The notes beneath the pieces were generated by a model. The model saw nothing but the letters and a program-made list of their open reading frames with translations, was not told the origin of the DNA and searched no databases. From Streptomyces glaucescens (GTDB taxonomy: Bacteria > Actinomycetota > Actinomycetes > Streptomycetales > Streptomycetaceae), in the NCBI RefSeq assembly GCF_002154375.1, contig NZ_MUND01000109.1, forward strand, positions 1-36,736: a DNA stretch of 36,736 bases. The letters are read 5' to 3'. Shown piece by piece: positions 7,912 through 14,110 of the stretch (positions are counted from its first letter, which is position 1; each line of letters opens with the position of its first letter). The position numbers and the translations under genes were made by a program.

Positions 7912-7978
7912 GCGGAAGCAGGCCCGTCACGGGCCGGCCGAGAGCGGAAGCGGGCCGGTCAGACGGCCCGTCGCGGCA

Positions 7979-8056
7979 TCAGGCGCGACACGCGGCGGAC
8001 CACACCCGACCGAAGTCGATGTGGTCACGGGTGACCAGGCGCTGCTCGGCGTTCAT
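7979..8056 (-). CDS. Sulfur-type leader peptide of the LLM/GNAT/ABC operon
   Basis: The ATG at 8056 opens a 25-residue frame. Its core, LVTRDHIDFGRVWSAACRA, matches the other two leaders (R-x-H-I-D-L/F-x-R, then SA and Cys-Arg). The single Cys codon is TGT, rare in GC-rich genomes. The predicted promoter places the transcription start at or next to the ATG, so the mRNA is probably leaderless; there is no ribosome site. About 340 nt of untranslated RNA, including the CU-rich repeat at 7834-7911, separates it from the monooxygenase. A role as a cysteine-sensing attenuation peptide is inferred from mycobacterial precedents. Confidence 0.7.
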   Translation of the reverse strand: MNAEQRLVTRDHIDFGRVWSAACRA

Positions 8057-8062
8057 GCGATT

Positions 8063-8092
8063 AATTGAGCAGTACATCGCGCGTCCCGTCAA
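8063..8092 (-). promoter_or_regulatory. Predicted promoter of the leader/LLM operon
   Basis: On the minus strand TTGACG (8092-8087) is followed after 18 nt by TCAATT (8068-8063). The next 6 nt end at the leader ATG (8056), which predicts a leaderless transcript. This is one of the few AT-rich patches in the region. Confidence 0.5.
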
Positions 8093-8160
8093 CTGCGGCC
8101 CGGATGACGGACGGTTCGGCTTCGGCCTCCGCCCCGTCCCTGCTCAGCCATCTTTCCTAG

Positions 8161-8185
8161 ATTTCCTATCGATTTACTAGGAAAG
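8161..8185. promoter_or_regulatory. Palindromic operator, sulfur-island copy 2 (divergent region)
   Basis: It reads ATTTCCTA-N9-TAGGAAAG, the same 8-9-8 geometry as the copies at 1205 and 10076. An extra half-site, CTTTCCTA, lies 9 nt upstream (8152-8159). It sits 2 nt before the -35 of the SfnB-like gene and about 70 nt upstream of the -35 of the divergent leader/LLM operon, so one site could control both. Confidence 0.7.
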
Positions 8186-8187
8186 TA

Positions 8188-8216
8188 TTGACGGTGGTTC
8201 AGGGGGTGCGCAGGAT
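8188..8216 (+). promoter_or_regulatory. Predicted promoter of the SfnB-like gene
   Basis: TTGACG (8188-8193), a 17-nt spacer, then CAGGAT (8211-8216). Transcription would start 7-8 nt later at about 8224, exactly at the chosen ATG, giving a leaderless mRNA. Confidence 0.5.
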
Positions 8217-8223
8217 GAGGCAC

Positions 8224-9450
8224 ATGGCCACTGCCCCCGCACCGCCCCAACCGACCGCGGAGCCCCGGCGCACCGGGCCCGGCCGTGCGCACTGGCTGCG
8301 CGTGACCCGTGAGACGGCGGACGACCTCGCCACCGACGCGGTGGAAAGGGAGCAGGCCGGAAAGGCACCGTTCGACGAGGTGTCCCGGCTGCGCGAGGCG
8401 GGGCTGCTGACCCTGCTGATACCGGCCGAACTCGGCGGCGGAGGCGCGGACTGGCCCACGGCCTACGCCGCCGTGCGGGAGATCGCCGCCGCCGACGGCG
8501 CCATCGCCCAGCTCCTCGGCTCCCACACCTTCCTGTCGTGGAGTGCCCGGTTCCTGGGCGAGCCCGCGCTCGCCGCCCGCATCGACCTGCGGTCCGCCGC
8601 CGAGCAGTGGTGCTGGGGCGGCGGCCTGGCCCGCCAGGAACCCGCGCTCGCCCTGACCCCGACCGCCGGCGGCCAGGTGCTGGACGGGCGGCAGAGCTAT
8701 GTCACCGGGGTCCTGGTGGCCGACCGCATCGCCGTCCGGGCCGTGCGTGCCGACAGCGCGGAGCCCGTCGCCGTCCTGGTCGACCCCGCCGCGCCCGGCG
8801 TGCGCGTCGACAACGATGCCGAGACCTTCGGCCAGCGGCTGGCGGCCGGCGGCAGCGTGGAGTTCGACGCCGTCCCGGTCGCCGCCGACGACATCCTCGG
8901 CTCGCTGTCCACGGAGGAGGACGCCCTGTCCCCCCGGGCCGCGCTCATCTCGCCGGTCGGACGACTGCTCTCGGTCCAGCTGCGGCTCGGCATGGCCGAG
9001 GGCGTGCTCGCCGAGGCCCGCGACTACAGCCGGGCGGGCGCGCCCTGGCACCCCGCCTGGCCGGTCGGCTCCCCGCACGACCCGCACGTGCTATCCGCCT
9101 TCGGCGAACTCACCGTGCTCGTGCGCGCCGCCTCCGCCCTCGCCGACCAGGCGCTGGCCGCCGTGTGCGCCGGGCTGGCCCTCGGCGACGACCTCACCTT
9201 CGAGGAGCATGCGGACATCGCCGTCCTGGTGGCCATGGCCGAGGCCGCGGCCGCCCGGGCCGCGCAGGACTCCACCGCCCGCGCCCTCGACATCGTCGGC
9301 GCCCGATCGACCCCGGCGCGGCTCGGCCTGGACCGCTTCTGGCGCAACGCGCGCACCCACACCCTGTACGAGCCCGTCGCCCATCGCCTCCGCGACGTCG
9401 GGGACTACTTCCTGAACGGCGCGCACCCGGCGTTCGTCCTCCCCCTCTGA
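8224..9450 (+). CDS. Acyl-CoA-dehydrogenase-fold flavoprotein, SfnB/DszC-like sulfur acquisition oxidoreductase
   Basis: This 408-residue protein has the acyl-CoA dehydrogenase fold: an alpha N-domain with LREAGLLTLLIPAELGGGGADWPTAYAAVREIAAADGAIAQLLGSH, a beta domain, and a C-terminal helical bundle ending DVGDYFLNGAHPAFVLP. The last block and the context point to the SfnB/DszC group, which acts on sulfur compounds with reduced flavin, rather than to fatty acid oxidation. The C-terminal domain lacks an obvious catalytic Glu of true acyl-CoA dehydrogenases. The ATG at 8224 is chosen from the promoter position; an ATG at 8215 and a TTG at 8188 are alternatives. Its promoter carries the sulfur-island palindrome. 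The substrate is unknown; dimethylsulfone, methanesulfonate or an organosulfide are possible. Confidence 0.78.
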   Translation: MATAPAPPQPTAEPRRTGPGRAHWLRVTRETADDLATDAVEREQAGKAPFDEVSRLREAGLLTLLIPAELGGGGADWPTAYAAVREIAAADGAIAQLLGSHTFLSWSARFLGEPALAARIDLRSAAEQWCWGGGLARQEPALALTPTAGGQVLDGRQSYVTGVLVADRIAVRAVRADSAEPVAVLVDPAAPGVRVDNDAETFGQRLAAGGSVEFDAVPVAADDILGSLSTEEDALSPRAALISPVGRLLSVQLRLGMAEGVLAEARDYSRAGAPWHPAWPVGSPHDPHVLSAFGELTVLVRAASALADQALAAVCAGLALGDDLTFEEHADIAVLVAMAEAAAARAAQDSTARALDIVGARSTPARLGLDRFWRNARTHTLYEPVAHRLRDVGDYFLNGAHPAFVLPL

Positions 9451-9535
9451 CCGGCCGGCGGCTCCCGGGGGGCGGGCCTGCCCGCCCCGGCCGTACGAGG
9501 ACCCACCCGCGGCGGAGCACGGCCGGGACCTGCGG

Positions 9536-9541
9536 GATAAT
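9536..9541 (+). promoter_or_regulatory. -10 element of the Rrf2 regulator gene, leaderless
   Basis: GATAAT ends 6 nt before the ATG at 9548, the signature spacing of a leaderless transcript in actinobacteria. No clear -35 is seen about 17 nt upstream. Confidence 0.5.
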
Positions 9542-9547
9542 GGACGT

Positions 9548-10006
9548 ATGCGGATCTCAGCCAGGGCGGACTACGCGGTACGTGCCGCACTGCAGCTCGC
9601 CGCGTCACGCGACGCGGGGCCACTGAAGGCCGAGGCGATCGCGGCCGCCCAGGACATTCCGCACAAGTTCCTCGAAAGCATCCTGAACGACATGCGCCGC
9701 GGCGGTCTGGTGCTCAGCCAGCGCGGCGGCAACGGCGGCTACCGGCTGGCCAAGCCCGCCGAGTCCATCAGCATCGCCGACGTGATCCGCACCGTGGACG
9801 GCCCCCTGGTCTCCGTGCGCGGGGTCCGGCCCCCCGAGCTGTCCTACACCGGGCCCGCCGAGTCACTGCTGCCCCTGTGGATCGCGCTGCGGTCCAATGT
9901 GCGGGAGATCCTGGAAGGTGTCTCGCTCGCCGATGTCGCATCAGCCCAACTACCTTCGACTGTCTCGGAGTTGACCCATGCGCCGGACGCCTGGGTGAAC
10001 CCCTGA
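9548..10006 (+). CDS. Rrf2-family transcriptional regulator, cysteine-free (CymR-type)
   Basis: This 152-residue winged-helix protein begins MRISARADYAVRAALQLA, the classic Rrf2 start. It contains the recognition and wing block ILNDMRRGGLVLSQRGGNGGYRLAKPAESISIADVIRTVDGPL. The three Fe-S cysteines of IscR/NsrR/RsrR members are absent (there is no Cys at all), as in CymR, the cysteine-metabolism repressor of Firmicutes that works with CysK. Its position between the SfnB-like gene and the leader/ssuABC unit makes it the best candidate to bind the three palindromes in this island. It probably also responds to cysteine or O-acetylserine status; both points are inference. The mRNA appears leaderless. 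Confidence 0.85.
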   Translation: MRISARADYAVRAALQLAASRDAGPLKAEAIAAAQDIPHKFLESILNDMRRGGLVLSQRGGNGGYRLAKPAESISIADVIRTVDGPLVSVRGVRPPELSYTGPAESLLPLWIALRSNVREILEGVSLADVASAQLPSTVSELTHAPDAWVNP

Positions 10007-10075
10007 TCCCACCTTTCGGGATGACAAAGTCCACCATGTGAACGCCCTCTTGGGGCGGGGGCTTGCTTCTGCCAC

Positions 10076-10100
10076 GATCCCTAGCAACCAGGTAGGAAAA
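10076..10100. promoter_or_regulatory. Palindromic operator, sulfur-island copy 3 (ssu leader)
   Basis: GATCCCTA-N9-TAGGAAAA keeps the 8-9-8 geometry with more divergence in the left arm. An extra half-site TAGGAATC follows 9 nt after the right arm (10102-10109), mirroring the additional half-site of copy 2. It lies 24 nt before the ssu leader ATG and would overlap the core promoter. Confidence 0.6.
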
Positions 10101-10124
10101 CTAGGAATCCGTGGGGGGCCCGGC

Positions 10125-10226
10125 ATGCGCACGCACAGCCACACGGATCTCGTCCTGCCGCGACTGACCTCGCGTCGCCACATCGATCTCGGCCGCACGT
10201 CCAGCGCCATCTGTCGGCTCGTCTGA
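10125..10226 (+). CDS. Sulfur-type leader peptide upstream of ssuABC
   Basis: The ATG at 10125 opens a 33-residue frame preceded by a GGGGGG ribosome site 7 nt away. The core PRLTSRRHIDLGRTSSAICR is the best-preserved version of the motif shared by the three leaders. The single Cys codon is TGT. The frame stays open 29 codons upstream, but that part lies over the operator and promoter. The stop is 119 nt before the ssuA start. Such peptides are plausible sensors of Cys-tRNA supply that couple translation to transcription of sulfonate uptake genes; this is inference from position and conservation. Confidence 0.75.
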   Translation: MRTHSHTDLVLPRLTSRRHIDLGRTSSAICRLV

Positions 10227-10231
10227 GACCG

Positions 10232-10300
10232 TCCGCAGCACCACGGCACCCTGCGGGAGCCCTGTCGTGCTCGCCCTGGGCCGCCCCTCGCTCTTTTCGC
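10232..10300 (+). promoter_or_regulatory. Possible attenuator between leader and ssuA
   Basis: CCGCAG (10233-10238) can pair with CTGCGG (10251-10256). The overlapping AGCACCAC (about 10237-10244) can instead pair, with one mismatch, with GTCGTGCT (about 10264-10271). The two stems exclude each other. A GC-rich stretch and a short CTCTTTTC run follow near 10290-10300. This could be a translation-coupled switch; no folding calculation was done. Confidence 0.35.
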
Positions 10301-10344
10301 ACCCGCGTACCTCCGTGATCGCCCTTCCCTGAGAGGACACCTCC

Positions 10345-11451
10345 GTGTCTGCCGCACGACCGCTCACCGCCCTGCGCGCCCTCGCCGCCATAGCGGCCCT
10401 CCCCCTGCTGCTGACCGCCTGCGGCTACGGCGCCGACTCCACGGACGACGACCAGCGCGCCGAGGTCGCGGCGGACGCCGAGAAGCTGTCCACCGACGAG
10501 GTGCGGATCGGCTACTTCCCCAACCTCACGCACGCCACCGCCCTGGTCGGCGCCGAACAGGGCTTCTTCCAGAAGGAACTGGGCGGCACCGAGGCGAAGT
10601 ACGCCACCTTCAACGCGGGCCCGTCGGAGATCGAGGCGCTCAACTCGGGATCCATCGACATCGGCTGGATCGGCCCCTCCCCCGCCATCAACGGCTACAC
10701 CAAGTCCGGCGGCAAGAACCTGCGGATCATCTCCGGTTCGGCGTCGGGCGGCGTCAAGCTCGTGGTCGACCCCGACAAGATCAAGTCCCTTAAGGACGTC
10801 AAGGGCAAGAAGATCGCCACCCCGCAGCTCGGCAACACCCAGGACGTGGCGTTCCTCAACTGGATCGCCGAGCAGGGCTGGAAGGTCGACGCGCAGAGCG
10901 GCAAGGGCGACGTCTCGGTCGTCCGCACCGAGAACAAGGTGACCCCGGACGCCTACAAGGCCGGCTCGATCGACGGTGCGTGGGTGCCCGAGCCGACCGC
11001 GTCCAAGCTGGTCGCCGAGGGCGCGAAGGTCCTGCTCGACGAGGCCGACCTGTGGCCGGACAAGAAGTTCGTGATCACGAACATCATCGTCTCCCAGGAG
11101 TTCCTGGACAAGCACCCGGACGTCGTCGAGGCCGTGCTGCGCGGCGCCGTGAAGAGCAACGCCTGGATCAACGCCAACCCCGACAAGGCGAAGGCCGTCG
11201 CCAACCAGGCGCTGAAGCGGGACTCCGGCAAGGCGCTGCCCGCCGAGGTCATCGACCCGGCCTGGAAGTCGATCACCTTCCTCGACGACCCGCTGGCCGC
11301 CACCCTCGACAGCCAGGCCGAGCACGCGGTGCAGGCCGGCCTGCTGGAGAAGCCCGACCTGACGGGCATCTACGACCTCACCCTGCTCAACAAGGTCCTG
11401 AAGGCCGAGGGCAAGGCAGCGGTCGACGACGCCGGTCTCGGCGTCCGTTAA
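10345..11451 (+). CDS. Sulfonate/taurine-type ABC transporter substrate-binding lipoprotein (SsuA)
   Basis: This 368-residue periplasmic-type binding protein starts at a GTG with GAGAGGA upstream. The signal peptide ends in the lipobox LTAC. It is of the SsuA/NrtA/TauA family: VRIGYFPNLTHATALVGAEQGFF at the mature N-terminus, FNAGPSEIEALNSGSIDIGWIGPSPAINGY as the core, and IDGAWVPEPTASKLVAEGAKVLLDE later. GNTQDVAFLNWIAEQG matches the sulfonate branch. It is the first gene of ssuABC and is controlled by the leader peptide and operator upstream. The exact ligand (alkanesulfonates, taurine or sulfate esters) cannot be read from sequence. Confidence 0.88.
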   Translation: MSAARPLTALRALAAIAALPLLLTACGYGADSTDDDQRAEVAADAEKLSTDEVRIGYFPNLTHATALVGAEQGFFQKELGGTEAKYATFNAGPSEIEALNSGSIDIGWIGPSPAINGYTKSGGKNLRIISGSASGGVKLVVDPDKIKSLKDVKGKKIATPQLGNTQDVAFLNWIAEQGWKVDAQSGKGDVSVVRTENKVTPDAYKAGSIDGAWVPEPTASKLVAEGAKVLLDEADLWPDKKFVITNIIVSQEFLDKHPDVVEAVLRGAVKSNAWINANPDKAKAVANQALKRDSGKALPAEVIDPAWKSITFLDDPLAATLDSQAEHAVQAGLLEKPDLTGIYDLTLLNKVLKAEGKAAVDDAGLGVR

Positions 11452-11485
11452 CCCCATCCCGATCAGTTCCCAGGAGGTGACGACC

Positions 11486-12277
11486 ATGGCCACCGTGTCG
11501 GCCCCGGTCGAGGAGCACGCCACAGCAGCGGTGCGGCATGCCGCCCGGATCGAGCACGTCTCGAAATCGTTCCCGGGCCCGGCCGGGCAGCAGCTGGTCC
11601 TGGACGACATCAGCCTCGATGTCGCACCGGGCGAGTTCGTCACCCTCCTGGGGGCCTCGGGGTGCGGCAAGTCCACCCTGCTCAACCTGGTCGCGGGGCT
11701 GGACCGGCCGTCCGCGGGCTCCATCGCCACGGACGGCCGGCCCGCCCTGATGTTCCAGGAGCACGCCCTGTTCCCGTGGCTGACCGCCGGTCAGAACATC
11801 GAGCTGGCGCTGAAGCTGCGCGGCGTCGCCAAGCCGCAGCGGCGCCCCGAGGCGGAACGTCTGCTGGAGCTGGTCCGGCTGCGGGACGCGCACCGCAAGC
11901 GGGTGCACGAACTGTCCGGCGGCATGCGCCAGCGGGTGGCGCTGGCGCGGGCCCTCGCCCAGGACAGCAGGCTGTTGCTGATGGACGAGCCGTTCGCGGC
12001 GCTGGACGCCATCACCCGGGACGTGCTGCACGACGAGCTGACCCGCATCTGGCGCGAGACCGGCCTGTCGGTGCTGTTCGTGACGCACAACGTCCGCGAG
12101 GCGGTCCGGCTCGCCCAGCGCGTGGTCCTGCTGTCCTCCCGCCCGGGCCGCATCGCCCGCCAGTGGACCGTGGGCATCCCCCAGCCGCGCCGGCTGGAGG
12201 ACACCGCGGTCGCCGAACTGTCCGCCGAGATCACCGAAGAACTGCGTGGGGAGATCCGCCGCCATGGCCAGCACTGA
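11486..12277 (+). CDS. Sulfonate/taurine ABC transporter ATP-binding protein (SsuB)
   Basis: This 263-residue ABC ATPase starts at the ATG that follows AGGAGG by 8 nt; a GTG at 11477 overlaps that ribosome site and is rejected. Walker A is GASGCGKST and the Q-loop is MFQEHALFPWLT. The signature is LSGGM, and Walker B is RLLLMDEPFAALDAITR, which is the hallmark of the SsuB/TauB/NrtD group. The C-terminal RPGRIARQW is also typical. The spacing to ssuA is 34 nt, and the 3' end overlaps ssuC by 14 nt. Confidence 0.92.
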   Translation: MATVSAPVEEHATAAVRHAARIEHVSKSFPGPAGQQLVLDDISLDVAPGEFVTLLGASGCGKSTLLNLVAGLDRPSAGSIATDGRPALMFQEHALFPWLTAGQNIELALKLRGVAKPQRRPEAERLLELVRLRDAHRKRVHELSGGMRQRVALARALAQDSRLLLMDEPFAALDAITRDVLHDELTRIWRETGLSVLFVTHNVREAVRLAQRVVLLSSRPGRIARQWTVGIPQPRRLEDTAVAELSAEITEELRGEIRRHGQH

Positions 12278-13163
12278 CACGCCCGTCGACGCCCCCGGCA
12301 AGGACGGCAGCGACCTGGCCGGCCTCGAGGCCGGGCTCGACGCCCTCGACTCGGTCGAGGTCGGCCGTACGCCACTGCGCGAGACGCTGCTGCGCAAGGT
12401 GCTGCCGCCGGTCACCGCGGTCGCGCTGGTGCTGGTGGTCTGGCAGCTGCTGGTGTGGGCGAAGGTGGCGCCCGACTACAAGCTGCCCTCTCCGGCCGCC
12501 GTGTGGGACGAGGTGGAGGCCTCCTGGCTCCAGGGCACCCTGCTCGACTACATCTGGACGTCCGTCTCGCGCGGCCTGCTCGGCTTCCTGCTGGCGCTCG
12601 CCATCGGCACCCCGCTGGGCCTGCTGGTCGCCCGGATCGGCTTCGTCCGGGCCGCCATCGGCCCCATCCTGTCCGGGCTGCAGTCCCTGCCCTCGGTCGC
12701 CTGGGTGCCCCCGGCGGTGATCTGGCTGGGTCTGAACGACTCGATGATGTACGCGGTGATCCTGCTCGGCGCGGTCCCGTCCATCGCCAACGGCCTGGTC
12801 GCGGGCATCGACCAGATCCCGCCGCTGTTCCTGCGCGCCGGGCGGACGCTGGGCGCGACCGGGCTGCAAGGGGCCCGGCACATCGTGATGCCGGCCGCGC
12901 TGCCTGGCTATCTGGCGGGACTGAAGCAGGGCTGGGCGTTCTCCTGGCGGTCGCTGATGGCCGCCGAGATCATCGCCTCCTCCCCCGACCTCGGCGTCGG
13001 CCTCGGCCAGTTGCTGGAGAACGGGCGGAACAACGCCAGCATGTCCCAGGTCTTCCTGGCGATCTTCCTGATCCTGCTGGTGGGCATCGCCATCGATCTG
13101 CTGATCTTCAGTCCGCTGGAGCGACGGGTGCTGCGCGGCCGCGGTCTGCTGGTGAAGAACTGA
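12264..13163 (+). CDS. Sulfonate/taurine ABC transporter permease (SsuC)
   Basis: This 299-residue permease starts at an ATG inside the end of ssuB (14-nt overlap). A hydrophilic N-terminus is followed by about six membrane spans. The EAA-like loop reads RAGRTLGATGLQGARHIVMPAALPGYLAGLKQG, followed by the SsuC signature WSWRSLMAAEII (here FSWRSLMAAEII). The protein should form the membrane channel for SsuA and SsuB. The operon ends with a hairpin 12 nt downstream. No intact monooxygenase gene is in this operon; the FMN-dependent enzymes are in the divergent operon to its left. Confidence 0.9.
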   Translation: MASTDTPVDAPGKDGSDLAGLEAGLDALDSVEVGRTPLRETLLRKVLPPVTAVALVLVVWQLLVWAKVAPDYKLPSPAAVWDEVEASWLQGTLLDYIWTSVSRGLLGFLLALAIGTPLGLLVARIGFVRAAIGPILSGLQSLPSVAWVPPAVIWLGLNDSMMYAVILLGAVPSIANGLVAGIDQIPPLFLRAGRTLGATGLQGARHIVMPAALPGYLAGLKQGWAFSWRSLMAAEIIASSPDLGVGLGQLLENGRNNASMSQVFLAIFLILLVGIAIDLLIFSPLERRVLRGRGLLVKN

Positions 13164-13175
13164 CGGCTTCGGCCC

Positions 13176-13209
13176 GACGGCCGCTCCGGCATCGACCGGG
13201 GCGGCCGTC
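13176..13209 (+). terminator. Terminator of ssuABC
   Basis: GACGGCCGC (13176-13184) pairs with GCGGCCGTC (13201-13209), extended inward by CCGG/CCGG across a mismatch, with a loop centred on ATCGA. It lies 12 nt after the ssuC stop. Confidence 0.7.
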
Positions 13210-13331
13210 CTGTGACACTGCTGTGACCCGGCAAGTGGTCCACGCCACAGCTCGACTCTCCTGTCTCCTGGTGGAGTTGGCAGCCCGACCTCGATCGAAC
13301 CGGCTGCCCGCGCACCGGGGAAGGACGCGTC

Positions 13332-13667
13332 TTGATACGCCGCTACCGGGCACCGCTGCTGGTGAATCTGCTGATCGGCATCCCGATGATCGCCGTGATG
13401 CTGTGCGCCCGCTGGTACACCGCCCACGGGCACTGCGACCTCGACGACCTCAGGCGGCCGGACCTGGACGGATGCACCTACGACCAGATCGAGAACAGCG
13501 ACCTCGTGCTGTGCGCGCTCGTGGTGACCGGCCTGTTCGTCCTGCTGCTCGTCCTGCTCGCCGACGTGTTCCTGCCGCGCAGCCGCCGGCGCCCGCTCAC
13601 GCCGTGGCTGCTGACCCTGCCCGCCGTGCTGCTGCCGTACGCCCTGCTCTCCACGGCGGCGGCGTGA
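13332..13667 (+). CDS. Small membrane protein, function unknown
   Basis: This 111-residue frame starts at a TTG with GAAGGA 8 nt upstream. The three hydrophobic spans lie near residues 9-25, 58-76 and 90-108. A short Cys-containing loop with several Asp residues separates the first two. The stop overlaps the GTG of the next gene as GTGA, so the pair is co-translated. I do not recognise the family. The two Cys in the extracytoplasmic loop could form a disulfide. The GC-rich codon pattern and coupling support a real gene. Confidence 0.6.
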   Translation: MIRRYRAPLLVNLLIGIPMIAVMLCARWYTAHGHCDLDDLRRPDLDGCTYDQIENSDLVLCALVVTGLFVLLLVLLADVFLPRSRRRPLTPWLLTLPAVLLPYALLSTAAA

Positions 13668-14110
13668 CACTGCTCCCGGTCTTCGTGGCGCTCGTCGTGG
13701 GCTGGGTCGCGCTGCGCGGTTTCCTGACGTATCCCCTTCTGCCGGGGTGGGCGAAGACCGTCGCTCTCTGCTCGGCTCCGGTCGCCGCCCTCGCGTGGCT
13801 GGCCGTCGTCACGGCGGACGACGCCTTCCTGTTCCCGGAGACCGCCCCGTGCCCGGCCGAGCCGCTGCGGAAGGGCATCATCGGGGACGGTGCCGTCCGG
13901 GGCGTGTCGGCGGCGTTCCCCCCGCGCGCGTACTGCGTCTGGGAGGACGGCACCACCTACGACCTCGCCACGGGCGCCCAGACGGTGTTCTGGGGCTGCC
14001 TCTCGGTGATCGCCGTGTCCCTCGCCCTCGGTCTGCGGTACGCCCTGCGCCACCCGCAGGCGCTCCTTGGGCCCTCTGGGCGCGGGGCCGTCGCCATCAC
14101 GCGTACCTGA
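13664..14110 (+). CDS. Small membrane protein coupled to the previous one, function unknown
   Basis: This 148-residue frame starts at a GTG overlapping the previous stop. Hydrophobic spans lie near residues 2-20, 28-46 and 107-124. Between the second and third is a loop with three Cys residues (TAPCPAEPLRKG, AYCVWEDG) and a WEDGTTYDL segment. The 3' end overlaps the convergent FAH-family gene by 14 nt. The family is not recognised. Together with its partner it looks like a two-component membrane unit. Confidence 0.6.
   Translation: MTLLPVFVALVVGWVALRGFLTYPLLPGWAKTVALCSAPVAALAWLAVVTADDAFLFPETAPCPAEPLRKGIIGDGAVRGVSAAFPPRAYCVWEDGTTYDLATGAQTVFWGCLSVIAVSLALGLRYALRHPQALLGPSGRGAVAITRT

Noticed and set aside
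8188..8190. TTG start for the SfnB-like protein
   Set aside because: It is part of the predicted -35 (TTGACG), so it would not be transcribed from this promoter.
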